64,000 nucleotides of DNA, taken from Staphylotrichum longicolle (lineage: Eukaryota > Ascomycota > Sordariomycetes > Sordariales > Chaetomiaceae). Each line of letters opens with the position of its first letter. Position 1 is the stretch's first letter. The notes beneath the pieces are model-generated. The model was not told the origin of the DNA and searched no databases. It saw only the letters and a program-made list of their open reading frames with translations. The stretch is from NCBI GenBank assembly GCA_019096155.1, contig JAHCVI010000002.1, positions 5,022,001-5,086,000 of the forward strand. Direction: 5' to 3'. Below, in pieces: positions 29,736-41,073 of this stretch. Position numbers and translations under genes: made by a program.

Positions 29736-31630
29736 CTAGAAGCATTTTCGATGCACTATGGAAGGACCATATTCATCATACTCCTGTTTTGAGATCCACA
29801 TTTGCTGGAACGTTGACAGCGAGGCGAGAATCGAGCCACCGATCCAAGCCGAGTACTTTCTCTCTAGCGGCGCAATTATCTTGACCTTCACGCTGGAGGG
29901 TGCCAGTGCGGTAACCTCCGTCTGCATCCTCTCTGGCAATCCAGGATACATGGTACTTCCACCCGCCTGGAACAGTGTCACTGCTGTCAGCTGCATCCCC
30001 TAGGCAGTGAAAGGATCCACTCACCAGAACAATGTTCCCATACAGATCCTTGCGGATGTCTACGTCACACTTCATTATTGAGTTGAATGCCGCTACGTGA
30101 ATGCCGCCTGACTCCGACCCTAGCATGGATGGCTGGAACAACGCTTCAGGTGCTCTGAACCTCTCGTTTCCAATGGTGATAACCTGGCCATCAGGGAGCT
30201 CATATGACCTCTCCAGTGCCGCCACGGGTCGCTCCGTGGGCTCTTCATAGACGACGGCAACGGGTTTCGCTGGCAGGCAAAGGGTTGTTTTAGCGCCAGT
30301 CCCGGTCTTCATTCTTTGAGGTTGGAACTCACCCTCAGTATACGTGTCATTGAGGGAAACCTGTATAGACACCTCGGTTCTCTGGCTGGCTTTGGATGAT
30401 GCTGACCCGGTGCGCTTTGGTGCAGCGGGATCGGCGCTCGAAGGTTTGCGGCGAAGAAACAAACCTTTCACCCCACACCAAATTGGCCTGTCCTTGCCCA
30501 CTGTACTTCCCCTCTCCCCCTGGAGACCAGATGGCTTGGGGTGAGCGGGGCCCGGATTGGCAACCAGGTTGCCGCCGTGAGTCGAGGCCGGTGGGCTAGG
30601 TGCTCGAGGCCGAGGGCTGGGTGCAGGCATGGGACTTCTGGGCCAGTATCCGGAGGCAGCCACCTCAAGTTCTTTCTCAAATTCCTGGGCGACATAGCAT
30701 AGTTTCTCCTTGATATCGCGCACAATCTCGCGCTTTGCCGTTGTGTTGAACGTATACCCTCGCTCCGTGATGATTTTCATCGCATAATCTGTGAGGTCAC
30801 GTCCGGCGAGGTCAACCCTGGAGATTGCGCCCGCAAAAACAAAGCCCTCGTTCACAGGAACGACATTCGTAACTCCGTCTCCCGAGTCGACCACCAGCCC
30901 GGTAGTCCGGCCCGAGGCATACAGAGCTAAGACAGCGTCAACCGATGTGTAAAACGCGGGCGAGTTGAATGTCTCGAATAGGATTTGCGTCATTTTCTCT
31001 CTGCTCAGAGTTTGGGTTGGATCAGATGGCCGTTGTCAGCTGGGTCGCACCAAGTGGAGGTCGAAACCCACCGTTGGGGCCGGAGCCTCAGAGCCTGAGG
31101 AGATTCTGTCATGATGACGGGGTGTTCCTCTGGAGCAACTCGAAGCTCGTGGTAGTATGTGTGGTGCCAGAGCCGTTCCATATCGTCCCAGTTGTTAACA
31201 ACGCCATGCTCGAGAGGATACCGTAAAGTAAGGACTCCTCGCTTCGACCAGGCTTCATCTCCGACATAACTGTCTTTTCGGCCCATGCCAATCATGATGC
31301 TGCAAACCTGATGTCAGGTCATAGGCTCGTGTGGTGGGCAGTCATGGACAAACCCATGATGTCTTGGGCGGCCGACGACGGAAGCTGTTACAGTCAGGTG
31401 TTAAGCAAGTTGACCCGGGGGAGGGGGGGGGAGGGGTTGGGGAGAAGACACCTACGAAAGCCGACGCGCGGCGCGTCATCGCCTGCGAATCCTGCCTTTA
31501 TCATTCCGGAGCTGTTGCGATCACAGGGACCCGTAGCCATTAGTTTCGAGTTGCTCTGAGCAAATGGCAGGCAACAGGCCTGGGGCGCTTACCCGTTGTC
31601 GATGATTAGAGCGGCTACTTCTTCCTCCAT
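29736..31630 (-). CDS. divergent actin paralog with a long subdomain-4 insertion
   Basis: Six exons: 31630-31593, 31511-31456, 31384-31354, 31299-31072, 31000-30025 and 29966-29736. Spliced this way they give 520 codons with no stop, starting MEEEVAALIIDNGSGM and ending SIVHRKCF. Introns in the first 40 codons are very small-exon, as in fungal act1. Actin motifs are all present: GFPSVVGRPRHHG, GMGRKDSYVGDEA (D-loop), WHHTYYHELRVAPEEHP, YASGRTTG, VDSGDGV and YELPDGQVITIGNERFR. Two catalytic positions differ: D139 replaces Gln137 and N163 replaces His161 (conventional numbering), the residues that position the water for ATP hydrolysis. After VAASG (residue 235) about 145 residues rich in Pro, Ser, Lys and Arg are inserted before LERSYEL. 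Part of this (30270-30332, 63 nt) could be a further intron. This is not the conserved housekeeping actin; it may form slow-hydrolysing or capped filaments (inference). Confidence 0.85.
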
Positions 31631-32093
31631 GGCGATGGTTCCTCTGTACTGTCGTGTCTGCGGGTAGTGGAGAAGGCCGAATTCATGAAAAGGGACAGTT
31701 CCAAGGGAACAAGGAAAAACAACATGTCGGCTCGCTTGGGTGGCAGAGCCTTATCTTTTGTTCTTCCTTCGGCGATGCGCATTTTCAGCCGCAGAAGGGT
31801 CTCGACCGAGCCAAAAAATGGTTGCATGAGCCGTCTGCACCTCATTGGACTGTTGGGCTGTCACACCACATGGCGCTTGCACATTGACACCGATTTTGGG
31901 AAGAGTGGCAGAGCTGAGACACTCTCCATGCAGAGCATAAGGTGAGGTAGGTTAGCGTGGGCTTTTTGCGGGCCTTTTCCAGATCACCCCGTCCCACGAC
32001 GGACCCATCAGAGAGAGCCTTGCCGCGCAACTCCCTCCTGCAACCCAACTAAGGTACCTGTGCCTACTCCAGACACCCTCCACGCCCACCACG
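31631..32093. other. divergent promoter of actin paralog and HET gene
   Basis: 463 bp between start codons on opposite strands. No gene or clear motif recognised. Confidence 0.45.
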
Positions 32094-33940
32094 ATGTCGT
32101 TGTTAGCAACGACGCAGCCGCACCTCGACAGGTTTTGCTATCGGCCACTTGAGAAGGACCACATACGAGTCCTCCTGCTTCTGCCACTCTTGCACACTGA
32201 CGACACGTCCTCGACAAGCATTGAATGCCAGTTGATTCACGTCGATAAAAGGGAGATCAGATATCTTTGGGTCGATCAGATCTGCATCAACCAACAGGAC
32301 ACATTGGAGAAGAACATCCAAGTAGGATGCATGGGCGAGATTTACAGCAAAGGGACTTGCTCCGTGATATGGCTGGGACCTAAGGGTTCAGACGCCGAGC
32401 TCATGCAGGACATGTATACCGAACTGTCCAAATCGTCAAACGATACTCGGGGTCGTGGGGGTTTACAAATGCTGGACGAAGGCACCCTGACGACAATGCT
32501 CGGAACCTCCAGCTCAGTACAGGATGAACCGATCCGGAAGCGGCGCCAAATCCTGGTGCAGTTTCTCAATCTTCCCTGGTTCACCCGAGCATGGGTGTAT
32601 CAAGAAGCTGTCACGCCCCCAGAGTCGATGTTGTCTGGGGTACCATCGTGCTGCCCTTTGACTTTGTAACAGGACTGGATGTATCAGTGTACGCTATCGC
32701 GAAGGGCAGCGACGATCGGCACTGGCACCGACAAATAAAGTCGACGACGGGTTTCTCTCCGCTACGTGCCATGTTCCACGACCGGACCGCTCACAAAAAC
32801 GGCGAGCTTAACTTCCTCGACGTCTTGTGGCACGCTCGAAGGCACCTCACTGCTGGAGATCACCGCGACTACGTCTATGCGTTCCTCGCCGTCAACAAAT
32901 ATACCGTCAAGGACCGTTCTCATCCAGTCAATGCAAGCCTAAACAGGAGTCTCTTGCTCCAAGACCGCATCACCCCGAATTACGATTCCACAGTGGAACA
33001 GGTTTACATCGACCTCGCGCGTGCGGCTATCCACACCATGCAAACACTAGATATTCTGCAGTACATCGTACCAACAAGACGAGCGGAGGACTCGTACTCT
33101 CTCCCCAGCTGGGTGCCCAACTGGGCTGACAGACGATTTATCTGCGGCAGTCCCATCTTTGTTCCCGGGGCGCCGTGGAAGGCCAACGCTTCTCCGATCC
33201 CAGCAACGGAGGAAGCCAAGCTCAAAGCCCAGCCTGTGACGGACAATCCCCTGAAGGTGATAGTCTCTGGTTTTATCATGGGCCACGTCGAGACTCTGGT
33301 ACCGCACAGCTTCAAACACACGTACTTCACCTCTACGCTCAAAAATGGCCTTCGATTGGACGACCTGGCACGGCAGCTAGAGACGGAACGCACGCGTCTC
33401 TCTCAGTCACGGCGAACTTTCTTCGGCCGGATACGGGCATTTCTCACCCCGCGCCGGAAGCTTTTCCCTCTCCCTCGTACCACCATCCTCGAAACCGTCA
33501 TTGCCGACGGTTGTTTTACGCCAGATCGAGCTCCAAGCCCCTACACAACCGAGCAGCTTCTCTCCGCATACGATGGCGAGCAGGAAGTGATTCCCCCACC
33601 TGGAACTGATGACGAGCAGGAGAAAATGCGCAACTGGCTACGGCAGACGGCGGAGGTGGCGGCAGGGAAAAGGATTTTCCTAATGACTGGAGAACCAGAC
33701 CATATCGGTCTAGGGTTCTCCTGTGTCAGGGCTGGAGACGTGGTTGTAGTGTTGTATGGTTGCAAGGCGCCGGTTGTTTTGAGAAAGGAGAGGAAAAGCA
33801 AAGCTAGAGACCAAACGGGGCGGGGTCTCGGTTACAAAGTTGTTGGGTTATGTTTTGTACATGGGTGCATGGATGGTACGACTGTTGAGATGGTGGCGAG
33901 GTGGAAGGGGAAGACTCCAAAAAGATTCATCCTAATTTAG
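32094..33940 (+). CDS. HET-domain protein, internally deleted and frameshifted as read
   Basis: Opens with the usual FCYRPLEKDHIRVLLLLP and the HET block RYLWVDQICINQQD, GEIYSKGTCSVIWLG and FLNLPWFTRAWVYQEA. Two defects are visible. First, the segment that normally holds YEALSYVWG and the following 35-45 residues is missing between IECQLIHVD and RYLWVDQ (about 32243-32257), an in-frame deletion. Second, the frame shifts at a run of five C (32616-32620). One more C joins PP to RVDVVWGTIVLPFDFVTG and yields 615 residues ending TPKRFILI. The C-terminal half is intact and has the typical PGTDDEQ..., GLGFSCVRAGDVVVVLYG and HGCMDG features of HET proteins. HET domains trigger incompatibility-type cell death in fungi. 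With the core motif gone, signalling is doubtful. The C-run break may be a sequencing error. Confidence 0.7.
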
Positions 33941-34298
33941 GAAGTGTAAGAAGTGATCTTCTTGGGCATCACTAGGGGCGCCAGTGGACAGCTGCAACTG
34001 TAGCGAGGATGATGGAACTGGAGGATTGACCCGGACCCAGCTTGGTGAAGAAACTTGGACTTTTCAGGAAAAGAAGTCGGCTGTTTCCGCTTTCTGGGTT
34101 TGTTTATCAGGTACAAGGGAGAAATAGTTCACAACCTGGGACTGGAACTGCACAAGGCAGCCACGCCTTGACATTGCAACCAACAGCGCCAAGCAGCAAC
34201 CGGGTACTGTAACCTCTGGGTGCAATTTCTGACACAAAACAATTGAGCAAGGCGCTTACCAACCCTCATTGACCAGGCTAGCACTGTCGATTGAGACC
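33941..34298. other. intergenic, nothing recognised
   Basis: 358 bp between a HET gene and the LRR-like gene. No feature seen. Confidence 0.4.
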
Positions 34299-35930
34299 AT
34301 GTTATGCCGCCCAAATCCCCGATTGCGTTTGCGCGTCGCTGCATCCTTGCTAGACCATTCAAAACACAGGCTTCCTCTCCAGGCCCGACACGCAAACCGA
34401 CCACAGACCGCAAGCTTCCAGTTCCCGAGGATGACTCAGGACGCAGTCGCTGCTCGCGCGAGCCATTCGCTGCCACCGGGAACTGGCCCGGGACTCCCCT
34501 CCGGCTTCCCGTTGGATCGGGCTGTGGACTCAGTTCCTATTGCCGCAACTAAAGCGCTCATTCGAAGCGACCCTCACAGCAGCCCCGTCAACCCTCCCCC
34601 GCCGGGGAAGTACGCAGATGACGTCGCCCTGCGATTTGAGTCTCCGGCTTGGCTCGCTATAGCACTAGACTGTGAGAGCCACCGACAGCAAGAGACACCG
34701 GTTATCGACATGACCGAACTCGAGAACTCCGATTCGGAAGAAAGCGACGCCCTCCAGACGGTGATGGCCAAGGTCGACCCCAAGACCGACGTCCTCCACC
34801 TCAAGGGAGCCGTGCCAACCAACGACCAGTGGGAAGCCCTAGCGCAGCATTTTACCAACGTCCGCTTCTTAAAGGTGGCCACCGGCTGGGACGAGGACTG
34901 GATCGACGACAAATTTCCACTCAACTGGCCTCTCGAATTGCTGATCATTGCCGATGCCAGCGGGGAGCGCGTGAGGACGCCGGCCATCTTGCAGGGAAGG
35001 ATCAAGCATCTCGTCCTCTTCTACAACTCAGGACTGCGATTTGAAGGGCCCACCATCGACGAGCTGATGAAGGATGCCGAGCAGCTCCAATTTCTTCCTC
35101 GACAGCAGAAGACGCCGGATGCGGCCGAGTCTGAGAGTCCTGCCGCGGCGGAGGACACGGAACCCGCCACAGAACCACCTAACCCCGACGAGGCCGAACC
35201 TGACGGTATCCGGGTTTACTCCGTCCCCCACGAATGGCACAAGTGGATCTGCAACAAGTACGCCACCCAAGACCTTGAGCTCTCGCTCGAGCCCAAGGAC
35301 GGAGAGCCCCCCTCCGCGATGCGATCCCTCCAAATCCTCGGCAACGACGCCCTCCAAATGTTCAGCTACATGGCCCTCGCCAACTTCCACCTCCTCTACT
35401 CTCTCTCCTCCCTTGCAATCGACTCACCAGACGGGAACGACCTGTCCCACATCCCACCCAACATCCCGCTCATCGCGCTGCAAGAACTGCAACACCTCAA
35501 AAACCTCAAACTCACCCTCGGAAGCCCCGTGTACGCGACCCTCCTCGAGCTGTTCAACAATGAACCGTTCTTGCACGCCGTCCTGCCGCCAAATATCGAG
35601 ACGCTGCAGCTCCGCGGCCCAGTCTCCATGGCGCCGCACCTGGACGAGTTTGCCGCTGGCTTTGAGCATGCCGAGTTCCTTCCGAATCTGAAGAGAATCA
35701 CTCTGGTGCTGGATAAGCCGGATCAGGGGTCGGACAGTCCGAGCGAGGCGTCGTTGGAGCAGCTGCGCGCGGCGTGCAAAGCGTGCAAGAAGGTTTTGGA
35801 TGCAGCGCGCAGTGCGAGAGGGGTCGTCGTGGAGGCTTGGAGGGAGCCGTGGGTCGAGGAGCACTCGGGGTTGTTTCACGCGGTAGATGATCGGTGGGCT
35901 GTGTTGGAGGAGATTGAGAGTCGTGGTTGA
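34299..35930 (+). CDS. conserved hypothetical protein, LRR-like
   Basis: One exon. The first in-frame ATG (34299) gives 543 residues; the next (34431, MTQDAVAARASHS) gives 499 and removes an Arg-rich leader that could be a mitochondrial signal or simply untranslated. From about residue 150 the chain shows spaced leucine repeats: TDVLHLKGAVPTNDQW, HFTNVRFLKVATGWDEDW, PLELLIIADASG, GRIKHLVLFYN, later LLYSLSSLAID, LQHLKNLKLTLGS and NIETLQLRGPV. An acidic linker (PAAAEDTEPATEPPNPDEAE) splits them. This resembles the LRR half of fungal F-box-type proteins, but no F-box is visible. No function can be assigned. Codon use is like that of neighbouring intact genes. Confidence 0.7.
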   Translation: MLCRPNPRLRLRVAASLLDHSKHRLPLQARHANRPQTASFQFPRMTQDAVAARASHSLPPGTGPGLPSGFPLDRAVDSVPIAATKALIRSDPHSSPVNPPPPGKYADDVALRFESPAWLAIALDCESHRQQETPVIDMTELENSDSEESDALQTVMAKVDPKTDVLHLKGAVPTNDQWEALAQHFTNVRFLKVATGWDEDWIDDKFPLNWPLELLIIADASGERVRTPAILQGRIKHLVLFYNSGLRFEGPTIDELMKDAEQLQFLPRQQKTPDAAESESPAAAEDTEPATEPPNPDEAEPDGIRVYSVPHEWHKWICNKYATQDLELSLEPKDGEPPSAMRSLQILGNDALQMFSYMALANFHLLYSLSSLAIDSPDGNDLSHIPPNIPLIALQELQHLKNLKLTLGSPVYATLLELFNNEPFLHAVLPPNIETLQLRGPVSMAPHLDEFAAGFEHAEFLPNLKRITLVLDKPDQGSDSPSEASLEQLRAACKACKKVLDAARSARGVVVEAWREPWVEEHSGLFHAVDDRWAVLEEIESRG

Positions 35931-37024
35931 GCGGGATGCCGAGGGGAATGTTGTGTGGTGCTGTGTAACGTAGCTGGCTTTGTGTTAGATACCCAACTCA
36001 ATCTTTCCATTTCTCTTGACACATTCTTTGGAAGACCGTGGGTCGCATCGATTGTGCACATGGATACGCCTCAACAGGACGCCTCGCAAAGCCCAGCGAC
36101 TGATCGTGAGAGCCTCGCAGGAATTCCTGCGCCTCCCTCCATCCGTCACAAGTTCCCGGTCTCATTACCCGGTGAGCATGTCGGTAAACCACCAATATCA
36201 CAACCCGATACTCACCCCGATGCTCGTCCCGGATGTCGTGGGCAGCAAAACTGCCGACAGGAACTTGTACACCTCATACCATGTTCAAAAGTCGGCTGAA
36301 AGACGGTTGTGCTTGGCCTGTTGTTTTGACACCAACGGCAACACCATGACAGAGGAGTGGAACACGGCAGGTCCTCCCTTCATATACAAGACTACCAACT
36401 GCATAAGTTGTGAGACCCGCGACGATGAGAAGGTGTCTCATTCCGCTTGGGATCAACCGATAGAGTAGGCGCATGTGCAGGCAGCTCCACCCCGTCTGGT
36501 GGCCTACGAGTGATATTGCTTTCAACCTGGTCCAGGCAAGCCATATCTTCTCATCTCAAATTGACCCCGATTGCTTGAAGAAGTCGTGATACCTCGGTCA
36601 AGCTTCCACGGCCCCACGATAGATTGATCGGCTTGGCTCAGAGTCCTATCAGCCAGTCTGCCCGTCAGAAGTTCCCGACAGAAACTGCCACTCCCCAATA
36701 CTCACCCTGATTACTGGTAATCATGCTTGCACTTGTGAGCTCCCAATAGCATGGAAAGCTGTAGCACAGAGTCCACCCCCAGTCCTGGCATTGCCACACC
36801 CTCGGGGTTATTTATCCCACAGCCCCCCCTCTCCTCTCCGGGGTCTCATGAGGTCCTTCGCACCATTCCCTCACACAACTCACCATCCACGGAGCCCCAA
36901 CATCTCAACCCCCTTTCCCGGTTTCCAACCAAAAAGGCCCTTCATACAACCTTCCCCAGATCCCTTCCCCCCCTTCAAACCAGGTTTCACCCCCCACCCT
37001 ACCCGCTCGCACCCTCGCCAAACG
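35931..37024. other. intergenic, no gene recognised
   Basis: About 1.1 kb without a credible gene. GGGTTATTTATCC around 36805 is a possible TATA-like element for the small secreted protein, though far from its ATG. Confidence 0.4.
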
Positions 37025-37234
37025 ATGAAACTCCTCCTCATCGCCAGCCTATTTCTCCTCGCCGCCACGCTGCCCACTCCCGGCACCCTGCAGCTGCCCA
37101 AAGAACTGCAAGGCATCGATCCCAGCGCGCTGGCTAGCTGCGGGGGCGGCACGGGATTCTGCGACGGCGGCCGGTGTCTGTGCTCGGGCTTTTGCGAGGG
37201 TATTTGTGATTGGTACGAGTGTGAGCGTTGCTGA
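37025..37234 (+). CDS. small secreted cysteine-rich protein (69 aa)
   Basis: One exon of 70 codons. A signal peptide (MKLLLIASLFLLAATLPTPG) is followed by a short linker (TLQLPKELQGIDPSALA) and a compact domain of 31 residues with eight cysteines, spaced C-x6-C-x4-C-x1-C-x3-C-x3-C-x4-C-x2-C. The even cysteine count and short loops suggest four disulfides, a knottin- or EGF-like miniature fold. The start was chosen because the larger frame (from 36791) only adds a Pro/His-rich stretch with no protein character. I do not recognise the family. Small secreted cysteine-rich proteins of fungi include effectors and antimicrobial peptides, but nothing here decides between these. Confidence 0.7.
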   Translation: MKLLLIASLFLLAATLPTPGTLQLPKELQGIDPSALASCGGGTGFCDGGRCLCSGFCEGICDWYECERC

Positions 37235-39245
37235 GATGGGCTGAGACATGAAATCAGGGTGGGCGGTGAGTGGGAGGTTTGTTGTTTATTCCACTACTTT
37301 CATTGTATGAGATGCATTTGGTACTATGGGCCATATTCTCGGGGTGGACGCTGACATGAAGATTTCACGGCAGATTGCATGATTTGAGTAGTGCTTGGTC
37401 CTGTTGTCTTGCTAGAGCTTTGGGGCAGCAATGGGTTCCTGTCCTGCACTACGGTTTGAAAATGGGACACCACAATTATGGGGGTTAAGTTCAATTAGAA
37501 TGCTGTTGTTGGCTCAAGGAGAGTGCCAAACTCGACACTGGAAGTTACCTGAATGGGTATCATGGTCATGACTCAGAATGCTTTTGGACTGGAGCAGCTC
37601 ATCTAATTGCTTTGTATGCCCCAAATGCCACTGCCGATACCATCTCTTCTCGTCGTACGATGTACCACTTATGTTGTTGGGTCATGCTGGACACTTGTAG
37701 TTGGTGGCCTTGGCTGAAGGGGCAGACAGGGGCCGTTGCCGTCCCCTAAACCCGGTGCAAGCCAAGGGTTCAGCAGCAGCAACAACAGCCGGCAGTGAGT
37801 GGTGGAACCGAACGGTCTAACCCGGTCCGTCTCCGGCCCTACTTTTGCCTACCGCATCGTTTCTGTGATTATTTTCCTCTCTTCGAATTTCAGTGACAGG
37901 ATGTAAGGAGAAATTGAAATCCAGCCTGATGAACGACCGTGCCGTTCTCTGAGTGCTCACCGTCCCTCAGATGCCCTGGCTTCTCCAATTTCGTCAACAA
38001 TGTTCTGCCCCTGAACTCTAAAACATCAACCACGCCAACTCCTGCCTCTCTCAAGCCACCCAAGCCCTTGGCGCGGCTCAAGTGTCTTGGACAAAGCTTA
38101 GCACGCCCTGCCGAGCCAGTCCGCGCTTTCTCGAAGTGCCTGATGGGGGGCAGCCAAGACCAGATGCCGACTTGGCCGAGCAGGATTGAGCCGAAAGATG
38201 CAATTACGGGCTCGTTGGGCTGATTCGGTGGCCGCGTTTATACCCGTCTCCCGCCCCACCACGGCAGCTGACCCATGGTACGCCAGGGTCTCGGAGGATT
38301 AGACTGCGGGCGGGACGAGTTGGGGATTTCTGCCCTTGATCATATCAATCCCCGGCGGCTTGCGGCTGTCTTTGTCTGGAAAGACAAAGGTGCATTGGAT
38401 TGATTGCCCACTGCGCGTCTCCCACCCTCATCATCGTCCTCCAACCATCGGCAGGGCAGGATGAGAACCAGTCGCCAGGAAAACTCGGGTTCGGTTGATG
38501 TGTTGAACATCAAACCCAGCACTTCCCCGGCAGCTGCCGGCTGGGCACTCTCTGCCAGCGAAGAACAGATCTCTTGTCCCAACGCCACTGAGCACGCCCA
38601 GAGATCCACCGACCGTTGAGTGTGGCATGTCGATCCCGGCTAAAGCTCCCGCGTCTTCCCGCCCCCTGCCCTCTACCCCAGACACAAACCGCTAGGAAAG
38701 GAAGGCCGTCGAGTCCTGATGTAGCACACCAGACTCGGATGCGCAAATTTCAGCAACCAGCAGTGCAAAAGTGGCCGATATTGGCGCGCATGGCCCGAGG
38801 GCTGCAGACATAACTGGTTCCTGTCGGACCGATCTTCTCTGTGCCTGTTGGTATCCAATATCCTCTCATATGAGGGACTCGTGGGATTGGCGTCGGGCCA
38901 ATATGGAGGAACACACGGATGGCGGAAGCGGCCAGACTGGACTGAATTCATGCGGATGAGTGCTCTCGCATTTCCCTCAGGTGGCCGACGCCAAGTGTTT
39001 GGACGCGCCAACAGCGCAAGATGCTGCCCTGCTAGCTGGCGTCAAGGAGGGCGGTGGGAATGTCTTATATGCTTCCCCAGACCCACGGCCCCCGCGTGCT
39101 AAAGGGTCTCTTCCGTACGGGGCTCTTTTGCTGTCTGTGCAACTCTCACATTGTGCCAGGGGTTTGTGGGTCTCCTCCCCTTTGACATTGACGACTTGAG
39201 AACTGCCCGGCGTCTACTCCAGCATTCAACAGAAACTCAGCAAAG
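37235..39245. other. 2-kb intergenic stretch, no gene recognised
   Basis: Only short, unrelated frames on both strands. It includes the promoter of the sugar transporter at 39246. No repeat stands out. Confidence 0.4.
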
Positions 39246-41073
39246 ATGGGCGGCGGCGGAGATGAGTCGGGGAATCTCATCCATCGCATGGCGATGGAGG
39301 ACCCGATTCCCTGGTACAAGAAACCGAATCTGCGACGAATGTATCTGCTGCTATTTCCCTGTGTTATCGGCATCGAGATGACCTCCGGCTTCGACTCCCA
39401 GATCATTAACGCTGCCCAGCTGCTTCCTGCCTGGAAAGACTGTGAGCAACCCCCCTGAACCGGCTGCGGCTTGGTCTAACCTCCTTTGCTTCCATCCAGA
39501 TTTTGGACATCCTACTGGCGCCTACAATGGCATCCTCGCATCGGCTCTCCCTCTCGGCTCGGTCATCGGCCTGCCCCTGATTCCGCTCATCAACGACACG
39601 TTTGGCCGCAGGTGGTGCATCATGTTTGGGTCGTGCATCATGATCATCGGCACTATCATCCAAGGCTTCTCTTTCAACGGTAAATGGGTGTGTCTTGCGT
39701 GCAAAGACAACGATGCTAACAAAGTCTAGGACCCATGTACATCATGGCCCGTGGTATCATCGGTTTCGGTCTCCCTTATGCTATCGTTGCTGGATCCTGC
39801 CTCATCGGTGAGCTGGGCTACCCGAAAGAACGCCCTATCCTGACGTCGCTGTTCAACGCGTGCTACTTTATCGGCGCCATTGTCGCGGCCGGCACGACGT
39901 TCGGCACGCAAAAGATCCAAAACGACTGGTCCTGGCGTATCCCCTCGCTTCTCCAAATGGCGCCCTCGCTGCTTCAAGTCGCCTTTGTCTTCTTCCTGCC
40001 CGAGTCCCCGCGCTTCCTCATGAGCAAGGACCGCTTTGAGGAGGCCGAGCAGGTGCTGATCACGTACCACGCCGAGGGCAACGCCGACTCCGAGTTTGTC
40101 AAGGCCGAGATCATCGAGATCAAGACGACGCTGCAGATCGAGCTGGAGCACTCGAAGCGGTCGTGGATGGACATGGTGCGCACGGCAGGCATGCGGCGGC
40201 GCGTCGTCATCGGCTCGCTGCTCGGCCTGTTCACGCAGCTGTCCGGCAACGTGGTCATCTCGTACTTCCTTGGCGACGTGCTCAAGCTCATCGGCTACAC
40301 GGACCCGACGTTCCAGGCGCAGTACAACCTCGGCAACCAGTGCTGGTCACTTGTGTGCGGTGTTTGCGCGGCGCTGGTGGTGATGCGCTTCAGGAGGCGG
40401 ACCATGTACCTGACGGGTATCCTGTCGATTCTGGCCGTGTACATCGGGTGGACGACCTGCACTGCCGTCTTCATCGTCGACAAGTCCGACATTGCGGCCA
40501 AGCTCTCGCTGTTCTGGATCTATGCGTACAGCCCGGCGTACAACCTGTGCTTCAACGCGCTCACATACAGTGAGTCAACGCCACGTCCAAAGGGTCTTGG
40601 CCAAGTACGCTAACTGTGTACAGCGTACCTTATTGAGATCTTCCCGTATGCCCAGCGTGCCCGCGGCATTGCCATCTTCCAATTCTGGGGCAAGGCGGCC
40701 CAGTTCTTTGGCACCAACGTCAACCCAATCGGTATGTTCCTTTGCTTCATGTGTCTTGGTGGCCGGTCCTAACAGCTTTCTGCAGGTACGCAAGCCATTG
40801 GCTGGAAGTATCTCCTTGTCTACAGCTGCTGGATCTGCGTCGAGGCCATCCTGATCTGGTTCCTGTGGCCCGAGACGTCTGGGCGCTCTCTGGAAGAACT
40901 GGCCTTCCGTAAGTCGCGCGTTGTACTGTTTTGTCGACTAGCTGCTAATTCTGCCTCAAGTCTTCGAGGCCGACGAGTATGCGCGTCGTACCGAGAAGGT
41001 CGTCGCCAACGCTCTCCACGAGGAATCGGACGAGAAGGCAGGCCATGTGGTTGAGACCAAGGACAGGGTTTAG
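39246..41073 (+). CDS. MFS sugar transporter (lactose permease/hexose transporter type)
   Basis: Six exons: 39246-39441, 39500-39679, 39730-40569, 40624-40731, 40786-40908 and 40961-41073 (520 codons, 519 residues). All introns sit in phase 1. Twelve membrane segments are visible. Sugar-porter signatures: GFDSQIINAAQLLPAW after TM1, DTFGRRWCIMFG between TM2 and TM3, ARGIIGFGLPYAIV, LPESPRFLMSKDR after TM6, RFRRRTMYLTG, EIFPYAQRARGIAIFQF in the loop after TM10 and PETSGRSLEELAFLFE at the end. The fungal lactose-permease-like branch has the same GYPKERPILTS and WSWRIPSLLQ segments. It sits in the plasma membrane and moves a sugar with protons; the substrate is not evident. It is intact, in contrast to the sugar-transporter pseudogene 11 kb to the left. 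Confidence 0.93.
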
